Of a stretch of DNA of 64,000 nt, positions 56,998-64,000 are shown piece by piece. The notes under the pieces were generated by a model, which saw nothing but the letters and a program-made list of their open reading frames with translations, was not told the DNA's origin and did not search any database. The stretch spans positions 124,001-188,000 of the forward strand of contig NZ_LNTU01000001.1 of assembly GCF_001558695.1 (NCBI RefSeq), written 5' to 3'. Position 1 is the stretch's first letter. Every line of letters starts with the position of its first letter. The position numbers and the translations under genes were made by a program. The stretch comes from Paramesorhizobium deserti. GTDB lineage: Bacteria; Pseudomonadota; Alphaproteobacteria; Rhizobiales; Rhizobiaceae.

Positions 56998-58410
56998 ATG
57001 AAAAACCTGATCGACAGTTTCGACGTCTCCGAAGACGAAATCCGCAGGACGGTGGCCGAGAGCCTGAAGGCCAGCGACGACGGCGAGCTCTTCGTCGAAT
57101 ATCGCGAAGCCGAATCGCTCGTCTTCGACAATGGACGGCTGAAGACAGGCTCATTCAACCAGGAACAGGGATTTGGCCTGCGCGCGGTCGCCGGCGAAGC
57201 CGTCGGCTATGCGCATGCGGGGGAACTCTCGCATTCCGCGCTGAAGCGGGCGGCGGATGCCGCTTCCGCCGTCGCGACGGGTCATTCCGGCGTCTATGCC
57301 GCACCGCCGCCCGGCACGAACCGCAGCCTTTACGGCGACGAGAACCCGCTTGGCAGTCCCGGCTTCGAGGCCAAGGTGAAGCTGCTGCAGGAGATCGACG
57401 CTTACCTCCGCGCCAAGGACCCAAAGGTCCGGCAGGTGTCCGTCTCGCTTGCCGGCTCGTGGCAGCATGTGGAGATATTGCGCGCCGACGGCCATTTCGT
57501 GCGCGACATCCGGCCGCTGGTCCGGCTGGCGGTTTCCGTGGTGGCGGGCAATGGCGACCGGCAGGAAACGGGCTCCTACAGCATGGGCGGGCGCAGGGGC
57601 TTCGGCGAATTCATCGCCAGCGACTCATGGCATTACGCCGCCGACGAGGCATTGCGCCAGGCGCTGGTCAATCTGGAGGCGATCCCCGCCCCCGCCGGCA
57701 CGTTCGACATCGTGCTGGCCAATGGCTGGCCGGGCGTCATGCTGCACGAGGCGGTCGGCCACGGGCTGGAAGGCGATTTCAACCGTAAGAAGACATCGGC
57801 CTTTGCGGGCCTGCTCGGCCAGCAGGTCGCGGCCAAGGGCGTCACCGTGGTCGATGACGGCACGATGCCTGAGCGGCGCGGGTCGCTGACGGTCGACGAC
57901 GAGGGCACGCCGTCGAACCACACGGTGCTGATCGAGGACGGCAAGCTGGTCGGCTATATGCAGGACCGCCAGAACGCACGGCTGATGGGCATGCAGCCGA
58001 CCGGCAACGGGCGGCGCGAGTCCTACGCCCATGTGCCGATGCCGCGCATGACCAACACCTACATGCTCTCCGGCGACAAGACGCCGGAAGAGATCATCGC
58101 CTCGGTGAAGAAGGGCATCTACGCCGTCTCCTTCGGCGGTGGGCAGGTGGACATCACCTCGGGCAAGTTCGTGTTCGGCTGCACCGAGGCCTATATGATC
58201 GAGAACGGCAAGATCGGCGCGCCGTTGAAGGGCGCGATGCTGATCGGCAACGGCCCCGACGCCATGCACCGCGTCTCGATGATCGGCAACGACATGAAAC
58301 TCGACAGCGGCACCGGCAATTGCGGCAAGGGCGGCCAATGGGTGCCCGTCGGCGTCGGCCAGCCGCATTTGCGCATGGACCAGATGACGGTAGGCGGGAC
58401 GGCGGTTTAG
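56998..58410 (+). CDS. tldD: TldD metalloprotease
   Basis: 470 residues. TldD works with TldE/PmbA on small peptides and modified peptides. The metal motif is HEAVGHGLEGDF (about residues 248-259), an HExxxH site, and FGCTEAYMIENG near 398 is the other family signature. No signal peptide. The ATG at 56998 is chosen because residues before it belong to non-conserved DNA; GGA lies eight bases upstream. Its usual place beside ialB and the cta genes agrees with other Hyphomicrobiales. It ends at a single R hairpin. Confidence 0.95.
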   Translation: MKNLIDSFDVSEDEIRRTVAESLKASDDGELFVEYREAESLVFDNGRLKTGSFNQEQGFGLRAVAGEAVGYAHAGELSHSALKRAADAASAVATGHSGVYAAPPPGTNRSLYGDENPLGSPGFEAKVKLLQEIDAYLRAKDPKVRQVSVSLAGSWQHVEILRADGHFVRDIRPLVRLAVSVVAGNGDRQETGSYSMGGRRGFGEFIASDSWHYAADEALRQALVNLEAIPAPAGTFDIVLANGWPGVMLHEAVGHGLEGDFNRKKTSAFAGLLGQQVAAKGVTVVDDGTMPERRGSLTVDDEGTPSNHTVLIEDGKLVGYMQDRQNARLMGMQPTGNGRRESYAHVPMPRMTNTYMLSGDKTPEEIIASVKKGIYAVSFGGGQVDITSGKFVFGCTEAYMIENGKIGAPLKGAMLIGNGPDAMHRVSMIGNDMKLDSGTGNCGKGGQWVPVGVGQPHLRMDQMTVGGTAV

Positions 58411-58448
58411 CGTTTGCCAGAACTGGCTTGAAGCGGCGCCGCCTGGCC

Positions 58449-58480
58449 GTCATTCTCGGGCTTGCCCCGAGAATGACGAG
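58449..58480. repeat. single R hairpin between convergent genes
   Basis: GTCATTCTCGGG and CCCGAGAATGAC make a 12-bp perfect stem around CTTGC. It carries the T/A stem variant also seen in copy A left. It lies between the tldD and methyltransferase stops and may end both transcripts. Confidence 0.85.
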
Positions 58481-58495
58481 GGGTGCGGAATACCG

Positions 58496-59728
58496 CTACC
58501 GCCCCTTCGTCAAAAGCGCCACGGCCTCGACATGCGAGGACCAGAGGAACTGGTCGATTGGAACCACCCGGTCGATGCGGTAGCCACCTTGCGTCAAGAT
58601 GGAGAGATCGCGGGCGAGCGTCACTGGATTGCAGGAGATGGCGGCTATCTTCGCGACATTCGACTTGGCGATTTCCTTCGCCTGCATTTCGGCTCCCGCA
58701 CGCGGTGGGTCGAAGACCAGCCCGTCGAAGCGGTTCAATTCCTTCGCCATCAGGGGGCGGCGGAAAAGGTCGCGGCGCTCCACCGTCACCGGCTTCAGGC
58801 CTTGCGTGTTGCGCGCGGCGTGGTCAAGCGCGGCCAATGCGGTGGCATCGCTTTCCACCGTGTGGACGGCCATCTTCTCGGCCATGCGGAAGGTGAAGGC
58901 GCCCGACCCGCAGAAAAGGTCAGCGGCGCGCTTTGTCTTGGCGAGATGGCTCATCACCAGCGCGGCCATGGCCTCTTCCGCTTCCACGGTCGCCTGAAGG
59001 AAACCGCCCGGCGGCACCTGCACGGCGACCCTGCCAAAGTGAATAAGCGGCTTCTTCGGCTCGAGGATGATCTCGCCTTCGCAGGTCAACCGCGCGAAAC
59101 CTTTAGTCATCATGAAGGCCGTCAGCGCACGGCGCCTCGCCGCATCCGGCGCGCCACAACCGACAGCGGCGATATCGAGGCCGGAAGCGGTGGCCGTCAC
59201 CGTCAGCCGGAATGGCTTGGTGTTCGATGCAACCAGCATTGCCAATTCGCGCAGATCACCCAGCCGGTCCGTAACGGCGGGTACGGTCACCACGCATTCA
59301 TGTATGTCGATGATCTCATGGCTCAGGTGGCGGTTGAAGCCAAGCAGCATGCCCTGCTCCGTCCGGCGCGCGGCGAAGACGGCGCGGCGGCGTGTCTGTG
59401 GCAGGCAGGGGATGAGCGGCTCCAGTTTGAAGTCCAGTCCCCTCCCCGCCAGCGCTTCGTTGACGAGGCCGCGCTTCCACGCCTGATAGAGTTCCGCCTG
59501 CCAGTGCTGCAGCGCGCAGCCGCCGCAGGCTTCGAAATGCTCGCAGGCGGGCACGATGCGCTCGGATGACGCTTCGATGAGCGCCATCAGCGTGCCGCGG
59601 TTCTTCTCGCGCGCGATGTTCGCCACCTCGCCCGGCAGCGTGAACGGCACAAAGACCTGTCCATCGGGCAGGTTGGCGACGCCATCACCGCCCGCCCCCA
59701 TGGCATTTATCGTCACACGCACCGTCAT
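58496..59728 (-). CDS. 23S rRNA / tRNA uracil-5-methyltransferase, RlmD/TrmA family
   Basis: 410 residues. A [4Fe-4S] cluster is suggested by CEHFEACGGC (C-x5-C-x2-C, about 73-82) plus a later Cys in DIHECVV. A TRAM-like N-terminal domain (about 1-55) precedes it. The methyltransferase domain has DLFCGSGAFTFRMA and FDPPRAGAEMQ, and the catalytic Cys is in ISCNPVTLARDL (about 365). It methylates C5 of uridine in rRNA (RlmD/RlmC group) or tRNA; the FeS cluster favours rRNA. The ATG at 59728 overlaps the tlyA stop (ATGA), so it is coupled to tlyA. Confidence 0.9.
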   Translation of the reverse strand: MTVRVTINAMGAGGDGVANLPDGQVFVPFTLPGEVANIAREKNRGTLMALIEASSERIVPACEHFEACGGCALQHWQAELYQAWKRGLVNEALAGRGLDFKLEPLIPCLPQTRRRAVFAARRTEQGMLLGFNRHLSHEIIDIHECVVTVPAVTDRLGDLRELAMLVASNTKPFRLTVTATASGLDIAAVGCGAPDAARRRALTAFMMTKGFARLTCEGEIILEPKKPLIHFGRVAVQVPPGGFLQATVEAEEAMAALVMSHLAKTKRAADLFCGSGAFTFRMAEKMAVHTVESDATALAALDHAARNTQGLKPVTVERRDLFRRPLMAKELNRFDGLVFDPPRAGAEMQAKEIAKSNVAKIAAISCNPVTLARDLSILTQGGYRIDRVVPIDQFLWSSHVEAVALLTKGR

Positions 59729-60486
59729 TGGTCTTTTATTCCTGCAAGAAGATATTCGCGGTTGCCATCGCCGCCTTCGATAGGGGATGGGTGGATGCCC
59801 AAAGTGCGCCAGCCGGGCTGCGTTTCCAGCCAAGCCGCCAGATTTTCAGCCACGCGCTCACCGTCGGCGGGATCGCGCAGGATGCCGCCCTTGCCGATCG
59901 CTTCTCGCCCCGCCTCGAATTGCGGTTTTACGAGAAGGATGCACCGGCTGCCCGGTTTAGCCAATGCAAGCGCGGGAGGCAGCGCGAGTTTCAGTGAGAT
60001 GAAGCTGACATCGGAGACGACGAGATCGATCTTGCGCCCTTCGAGATGGCTTGCGTCAAGCGTTCGGGCGTTCAGCCCCTCGTGGTTTGTGACGCGCGGA
60101 TCATTGCGCAGGCTCTCGTGTAGCTGGTCATGGCCGACATCGACGGCAATGACATGCGCCGCGCCGCGCTCCAGCAGCACCTGCGTGAAGCCGCCGGTGG
60201 AGGCGCCGATATCGAGCGCCGTGCGGCCGGTTACGTCTATGGCGAAATGATCCAGCCCGGCGATAAGTTTCAGCGCCGCCCGGGAGACATAGGCGCTCGC
60301 CGGATCATCGGCCTCAATCCGCGCATCAGCGGCAACAGGCATTCCCGGTTTCGTCGCGGGCTTATCATCGACCCGCACCGTACCACGCGCAATGGCATCC
60401 CGCGCCCGCGAGCGGGTGGGAAAAAGACCGCGATCGACCAGAAGCTGGTCGAGGCGGAGGCGGGGCAATTTAGGATTATCGTACAT
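59725..60486 (-). CDS. tlyA: TlyA-family rRNA 2'-O-methyltransferase
   Basis: 253 residues. An S4 RNA-binding domain (about residues 7-65, LRLDQLLVDRGLFPTRSRA) is followed by an FtsJ-like methyltransferase fold with ALDIGASTGGFTQVLLERGA (in part: DIGASTGGFT, about 91-100) and LVVSDVSFISL. TlyA proteins 2'-O-methylate cytidines of 16S and 23S rRNA and were once called hemolysins; methylation decides sensitivity to capreomycin in mycobacteria. It usually follows dxs directly; here a VOC gene and a composite repeat lie between. It is coupled to the methyltransferase gene downstream. Confidence 0.93.
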   Translation of the reverse strand: MYDNPKLPRLRLDQLLVDRGLFPTRSRARDAIARGTVRVDDKPATKPGMPVAADARIEADDPASAYVSRAALKLIAGLDHFAIDVTGRTALDIGASTGGFTQVLLERGAAHVIAVDVGHDQLHESLRNDPRVTNHEGLNARTLDASHLEGRKIDLVVSDVSFISLKLALPPALALAKPGSRCILLVKPQFEAGREAIGKGGILRDPADGERVAENLAAWLETQPGWRTLGIHPSPIEGGDGNREYLLAGIKDQ

Positions 60487-60822
60487 CGCGTCTTCATGAC
60501 GGAGTGGGCGATGAAGAGCAAGCGGGGATTGTCTTGATGGAAACCCTGGCGGGACAGCGCCTCCTTCTGCCCTGCCGGCTCTACCACCCTCCCGTCGTCA
60601 TCCTCGGGCTTGACCCGAGGATCCACGGATAAGGAGAGCTGGCTTTCCCGCCATCACGACGCATTCCAGCTAGCTGATACCGATCATAAGCGCACAGATG
60701 ATCACGATCCAGTTGGGGGCAATAGTACCGCTTCCGCTCCCTTGCCGTGGATCCTCGGGTCAAGCTCGAGGATGACGAGGATAGGGAAGTGCCAAGCTGC
60801 CTTGAGAGACTATACCAGAGGA
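60487..60822. other. 336-bp gap filled by a composite M+R repeat
   Basis: Between the VOC and tlyA genes. It contains the M half-module and R pair C and nothing else that I can support. Confidence 0.6.
60547..60782. repeat. composite repeat C: M half-module plus inverted R pair
   Basis: GGCGGGACAGCGCCTCCTTC begins the M half-module. The R hairpins are at 60594-60629 and 60741-60780; the second has one unpaired change (CTCGAGG). The 110-bp core is oriented opposite to copies A and B: its reverse complement begins GGAGCGGAAGCGGTACTAT, like them, and then diverges. Confidence 0.85.
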
Positions 60823-61269
60823 TCAGCCCTGCGACGGCTTCCAGTCAGCCGATGGAATGACGTTGATCATCCAGGGAACGCCAAATCTGTCGATGAGCGA
60901 GCCGAAACCAGGGGACCAGAAGGTCTCGCCGAACGGCATGACCGTCTTGCCTCCCTCAGATAATTGGTCGAACCAGCGCTGGGCCTCGGCCTTGTCTTCT
61001 GTGTGCAAGGTGACGTCGAAGCCGTTCTTGGGCTTATCAATGTTGGGAGCCCATTCGACATCCATGTCGGCACCCATCAGCGCCTGGTCGCCGACCTCAA
61101 GCCAGCAATGCATCAGCCAGGTCTTGTACTTCTCGTCGGTGATCGGCATGCCCGGAGGCGCATCGCCATAGGAAAAGGCCGCGGTGATCTTTCCGCCCAG
61201 GACCTCGGCATAGAACTCAAACGCCTCGCGGCATTGGCCCCGGAAACTCAAGCTGGTCACGATCTTCAT
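60823..61269 (-). CDS. VOC-family protein, PhnB/glyoxalase-like
   Basis: 148 residues with the fold of DUF1428/PhnB-type proteins: SLSFRGQCREAFEFYAEVLGG at the start (in part: CREAFEFYAEVLGG), GDQALMGADM, GFDVTLHTEDKAEAQRWF and FWSPGFGSLIDRFGVPWMIN (in part: SLIDRFGVPWMIN). Such proteins are widespread, mostly without known substrate. GGAGG five bases before the ATG at 61269 fixes the start. It lies between dxs and tlyA, 22 bp after dxs on the same strand, so it probably shares the dxs transcript. Confidence 0.88.
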   Translation of the reverse strand: MKIVTSLSFRGQCREAFEFYAEVLGGKITAAFSYGDAPPGMPITDEKYKTWLMHCWLEVGDQALMGADMDVEWAPNIDKPKNGFDVTLHTEDKAEAQRWFDQLSEGGKTVMPFGETFWSPGFGSLIDRFGVPWMINVIPSADWKPSQG

Positions 61270-61291
61270 GGTCGCCTCCTCCGTATGGTTG

Positions 61292-63211
61292 TCACGCCCT
61301 CGATGGCGCGGCGATCTCCTCCTGGCCCAAGGCCGCAAAAACCGTACTGACGATCCCTGCGCTGTCAAGCCCGGCGCGCTTGTACATCGCCTCCGGCTTG
61401 GCATGGTCGATATAGACATCGGGCAATGTCAGGGGTCTGACGCGCAAGCCGCCATCGAGCAGCCCGTCACGGGCGAGGAAATGCAGGACATGCGAGGCGA
61501 AGCCGCCGATGGCGCCCTCCTCTACCGTCACCAGCACCTCGTGCTCGCGCGCCAGACGGCGGATCAGATCCTCGTCGAGCGGTTTGGCGAAACGGGCATC
61601 GGCGATGGTCGTGGACAGACCAGCGGCATCCAGTTCCTCGGCGGCGGCGAGGCATTCCTGCAGCCGCGTGCCGAAGGAGAGGAGCGCGACCTTGGTGCCT
61701 TGCCTGACGATACGGCCCTTGCCGATCTCCAGCACTTCGCCACGCTCCGGCATTTCGACGCCAACGCCCTCGCCGCGCGGATAGCGGAAGGAGATCGGCC
61801 CTTCGTCATACTCCGCCGCCGTGCGCACCATATGGCGCAGCTCCGCCTCGTCGGAAGCGGCCATCACCACGAAACCGGGCAGTGCGGCGAGGAAGCCTGT
61901 GTCGAACGAGCCGGCATGGGTCGCGCCATCGGCGCCGACCAGCCCGGCGCGATCGATGGGGAAGCGCACGGGCAATTGCTGCAGCGACACGTCATGCACC
62001 ACCTGGTCATAACCGCGCTGCAGGAAGGTGGAATAGATCGCGGCGAAGGGTTTCAGCCCCTCGGTCGCGAGTCCCGCGGCAAAGGTGACCGCGTGCTGCT
62101 CGGCGATGCCGACATCGAAGGTGCGGTCGGGAAAGACCTCGCCGAAGAGATCGAGCCCGGTGCCGCCCGGCATCGCCGCCGTAACCGCGACGATGCGCTC
62201 GTCATGACGCGCCTCCTCTATGAGGCTCGAGGCAAAAACCTTGGTATAGGCGGGCGCGTTGGCCGGAGCCTTGGCCTGCGCGCCTGTGATCACGTCGAAC
62301 TTGTTGACGCCGTGATATTTGTCGGCGGCGGCTTCCGCCGGCGGATAGCCCTTGCCCTTCTGCGTCACGACATGGATCAGAACCGGGCCGTCCACCGTGT
62401 CGCGCACATTCTTAAGCACAGGCAGCAGGTGCTCAAGATTATGACCGTCGATGGGTCCGACATAATAGAAGCCCAGTTCCTCGAAAAGCGTGCCGCCGGT
62501 CCAGAAGCCGCGCGCATATTCCTCCGAAAGTCGCGCCTTTTCCTGCAGGAATTTCGGCAGGCGCTGGGTCAGCTGCTTCGCCGTCTCGCGCAGGGTTCGA
62601 TAGGTGGGGCCGGAAACGAGGCGGGCGAGATAGGCGCTCATCGCGCCGGTCGGCGGCGCGATCGACATGTCATTGTCGTTCAGGATGACGACCAGCCGCG
62701 CATCGAGCGCGCCGGCATTGTTCATCGCCTCATACGCCATGCCCGCCGACATCGCGCCATCGCCGATGACCGAGATGACATTGCGCTTGGTATGGGTTAG
62801 CTCGCTCGCCACCGCCATACCGAGGCCGGCCGAAATCGAGGTCGAGGAATGCGCCGCGCCGAAGGGGTCATATTCGCTTTCGGAGCGCTTGGTGAAGCCG
62901 GAAAGCCCGCCCTCCTGCCTGAGCGTGCGGATGCGGTCGCGCCGCCCGGTCAGGATCTTGTGCGGGTAGGCCTGATGGCCGACATCCCAGATGATGCGGT
63001 CATGCGGCGTGTCGAAGACATGGTGCAGCGCGATGGTCAGCTCGACCACGCCGAGGCCGGCGCCCAGATGCCCGCCGGTGACCGAGACGGCGTCGATCAA
63101 CTCGGCGCGCAGTTCGCTCGCCAGTTGCGGCAGATCGGTTTCAGGCAGCTTGCGCAAGTCCGCCGGCGTCGGCACGCGGTCCAAGAGCGGCGTCACGGGT
63201 CTCGTCGTCAA
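61292..63211 (-). CDS. dxs: 1-deoxy-D-xylulose-5-phosphate synthase
   Basis: 639 residues. First step of the MEP pathway, joining pyruvate and glyceraldehyde 3-phosphate with thiamine diphosphate. Visible are [15 protein letters not shown] (about 45-59, with the catalytic His), [18 protein letters not shown] (ThDP and Mg site), the [12 protein letters not shown] segment with its catalytic Glu and [10 protein letters not shown]. The start is TTG at 63211 with GAGGAG seven bases upstream; it gives the usual N-terminus [19 protein letters not shown]. Longer starts would run into non-conserved DNA and hairpin H6. Confidence 0.96.
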   Translation of the reverse strand: MTTRPVTPLLDRVPTPADLRKLPETDLPQLASELRAELIDAVSVTGGHLGAGLGVVELTIALHHVFDTPHDRIIWDVGHQAYPHKILTGRRDRIRTLRQEGGLSGFTKRSESEYDPFGAAHSSTSISAGLGMAVASELTHTKRNVISVIGDGAMSAGMAYEAMNNAGALDARLVVILNDNDMSIAPPTGAMSAYLARLVSGPTYRTLRETAKQLTQRLPKFLQEKARLSEEYARGFWTGGTLFEELGFYYVGPIDGHNLEHLLPVLKNVRDTVDGPVLIHVVTQKGKGYPPAEAAADKYHGVNKFDVITGAQAKAPANAPAYTKVFASSLIEEARHDERIVAVTAAMPGGTGLDLFGEVFPDRTFDVGIAEQHAVTFAAGLATEGLKPFAAIYSTFLQRGYDQVVHDVSLQQLPVRFPIDRAGLVGADGATHAGSFDTGFLAALPGFVVMAASDEAELRHMVRTAAEYDEGPISFRYPRGEGVGVEMPERGEVLEIGKGRIVRQGTKVALLSFGTRLQECLAAAEELDAAGLSTTIADARFAKPLDEDLIRRLAREHEVLVTVEEGAIGGFASHVLHFLARDGLLDGGLRVRPLTLPDVYIDHAKPEAMYKRAGLDSAGIVSTVFAALGQEEIAAPSRA

Positions 63212-63268
63212 TCCAGTCTCCTCATGATTGCCCGGAGGCGTAACGCAATCGCGGCAGCGCTGCAAGAT

Positions 63269-63347
63269 GGAAGGGAATAGGGGAATAAGGGAGTAGGGGA
63301 ATATGTTTTAGTGCCTACCTACTCCCCTATTCCCTTATTTCCCTACC
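63269..63347. repeat. H-family GGGARTA hairpin H6
   Basis: 5' arm GGAAGGGAATAGGGGAATAA then GGGAGTAGGGGAATA, loop with TGTTTTAGTGCC, 3' arm CTACTCCCCTATTCCCTTAT then TTCCCTACC. The pirin TAG stop (63343-63345, minus strand) lies in the array. Confidence 0.9.
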
Positions 63348-64000
63348 CGGGCAGCGGAACGAACTCTTCCTCGTCGCCCGGCACGATATCGAAGCGGCCG
63401 GTGCGCCATTCCTCCTTCGCCTGCTCGATGCGTTCCTTCGAGGAGGAGACGAAGTTCCACCAGATATAGCGTTTCGATGAAAGCGCCGCGCCGCCGAACA
63501 GCATGATATGCGCGTCGCGCTCGGCCGACACGATGATCTCGTCGCCCTGGCGGAAAGCCAGAAGCCGGTCGGATGGAAAGGTCTCGCCCGATATCTCCAC
63601 CGCGCCGTCCAGAATATAGATCGCACGCTCCTCGGCGGTGGCGGGGATGAGGAAACGTCCGCCTGATGCAATCTGGATATCGGCATAGAGCGTCTCGCTA
63701 TATTGCGTCACCGGCGACCCTGCCCCGTGCGGCGCGCCGATGATGATGCGCGCCTCGAAATCCCGGTCGTGGATCACCGGCAGATCGGCCGACACCGTAT
63801 GATCGAAGGCTGGCGCCATTTCCTCCAGCGCATCCGGCAGGGCAAGCCAGGTCTGCAGGCCGGATATGGAGAGCGGATTGCCGCGAAGCTCCTCCGGCGA
63901 GCGCTCGGAATGGACGATGCCGCGCCCCGCCGTCATCAGATTGAGGTCGCCCGGCGCGATCACCATTTCGGTGCCGAGGCTGTCGCGGTGACGTATCCTG
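63343..64000 (-). CDS. pirin-family protein, 5' end outside the window
   Basis: At least 219 residues are visible. Pirins are double cupin proteins with a metal in the N-terminal domain; bacterial members include quercetinases and regulators of pyruvate metabolism, so the function is open. The visible part starts in HRDSLGTEMVIAPGD, then LMTAGRGIVHSE, which is the pirin signature with a metal-binding His and Glu. The C-terminal cupin (about residues 110-190 of the visible part) has RAIYILDGAVEISG and FRQGDEIIV. The frame is open to base 64000, so the ATG at 63966 is internal. Its stop codon lies in hairpin H6. Confidence 0.9.
   Translation of the reverse strand, partial: RIRHRDSLGTEMVIAPGDLNLMTAGRGIVHSERSPEELRGNPLSISGLQTWLALPDALEEMAPAFDHTVSADLPVIHDRDFEARIIIGAPHGAGSPVTQYSETLYADIQIASGGRFLIPATAEERAIYILDGAVEISGETFPSDRLLAFRQGDEIIVSAERDAHIMLFGGAALSSKRYIWWNFVSSSKERIEQAKEEWRTGRFDIVPGDEEEFVPLPG

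Overview
The window is a stretch of alphaproteobacterial chromosome, most likely from the order Hyphomicrobiales (Rhizobiales). The evidence is a 377-residue CcrM-type GANTC methyltransferase, the aa3 oxidase gene order ctaC-ctaD-ctaB-(small gene)-ctaG-ctaE followed by DUF983 and SURF1, an IalB-type secreted protein, an APH-fold ThrB, and several dispersed palindromic repeat families typical of that order. Base composition is high GC with dense coding. I saw no tRNA, rRNA, CRISPR array, transposase or prophage block. The genus cannot be told from this sequence alone.

Layout. 1-2.5 kb: a WecA/WbpL-type sugar-phosphate transferase (5' part outside the window) converges on a WbpM/CapD-type nucleotide-sugar dehydratase, the usual pair for starting a surface polysaccharide. 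2.8-11.3 kb, minus strand: a DUF2793 protein, then purine catabolism genes (hiuH, uraD, xdhB, xdhA, allA, puuE) and bioY. 11.4-18.6 kb: a mixed set with an MBL-fold hydrolase, a DUF1499 membrane protein, a secreted NodB-type deacetylase, ppdK and a VOC protein. 18.6-25 kb, minus strand: cfa, smc, a DsbA-like lipoprotein and dciA. 25-28 kb, minus strand: three overlapping envelope-sugar genes (nucleotide-sugar epimerase, O-antigen ligase/polymerase, GT25 transferase) between dciA and mutY. 28-36 kb: mutY, two HAD phosphatases, an aldehyde dehydrogenase behind an AT-rich leader, ccrM and an EAL phosphodiesterase. 36-43 kb, plus strand: thrC, an M16 peptidase, a GNAT acetyltransferase and a large GGDEF-EAL protein, then a DUF4160/DUF2442 toxin-antitoxin-like pair. 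44-46 kb: algH/yqgE, a DsbD-domain protein and a peroxiredoxin. 46-56 kb, minus strand: rnhA, thrB, ispH, SURF1, DUF983 and the cta genes. 56-64 kb: ialB and tldD (plus), then an RlmD/TrmA-type methyltransferase, tlyA, a VOC protein, dxs and a pirin cut by the window end (minus).

How the genes work together. Most are core housekeeping: respiration (ctaC/D/B/G/E, SURF1), threonine synthesis (thrC, thrB), isoprenoids (dxs, ispH), DNA maintenance (smc, dciA, mutY, ccrM, rnhA) and envelope redox. The purine genes cover hypoxanthine/xanthine to urate and the steps after urate oxidase, but neither urate oxidase nor allantoicase/allantoate hydrolase is here. ThrC and ThrB lie about 8 kb apart.

The unusual material is between the genes. 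Four families of structured repeats fill many gaps: (H) long hairpins built from 7-8 nt GGGARTA units, six copies; (R) REP-like palindromes with a CTTGA loop, usually in inverted pairs, with compensatory stem changes; (M) RIME1-like palindromes, one full copy and three half copies each placed directly before an R pair; (P) an ATGATCTTGTCC-type palindrome, two copies. At five genes (pirin, ispH, SURF1, mutY and the epimerase) the stop codon itself lies inside a repeat. I found no clearly new protein system. The H hairpins and the repeat-supplied gene ends are the best candidates for something undescribed.
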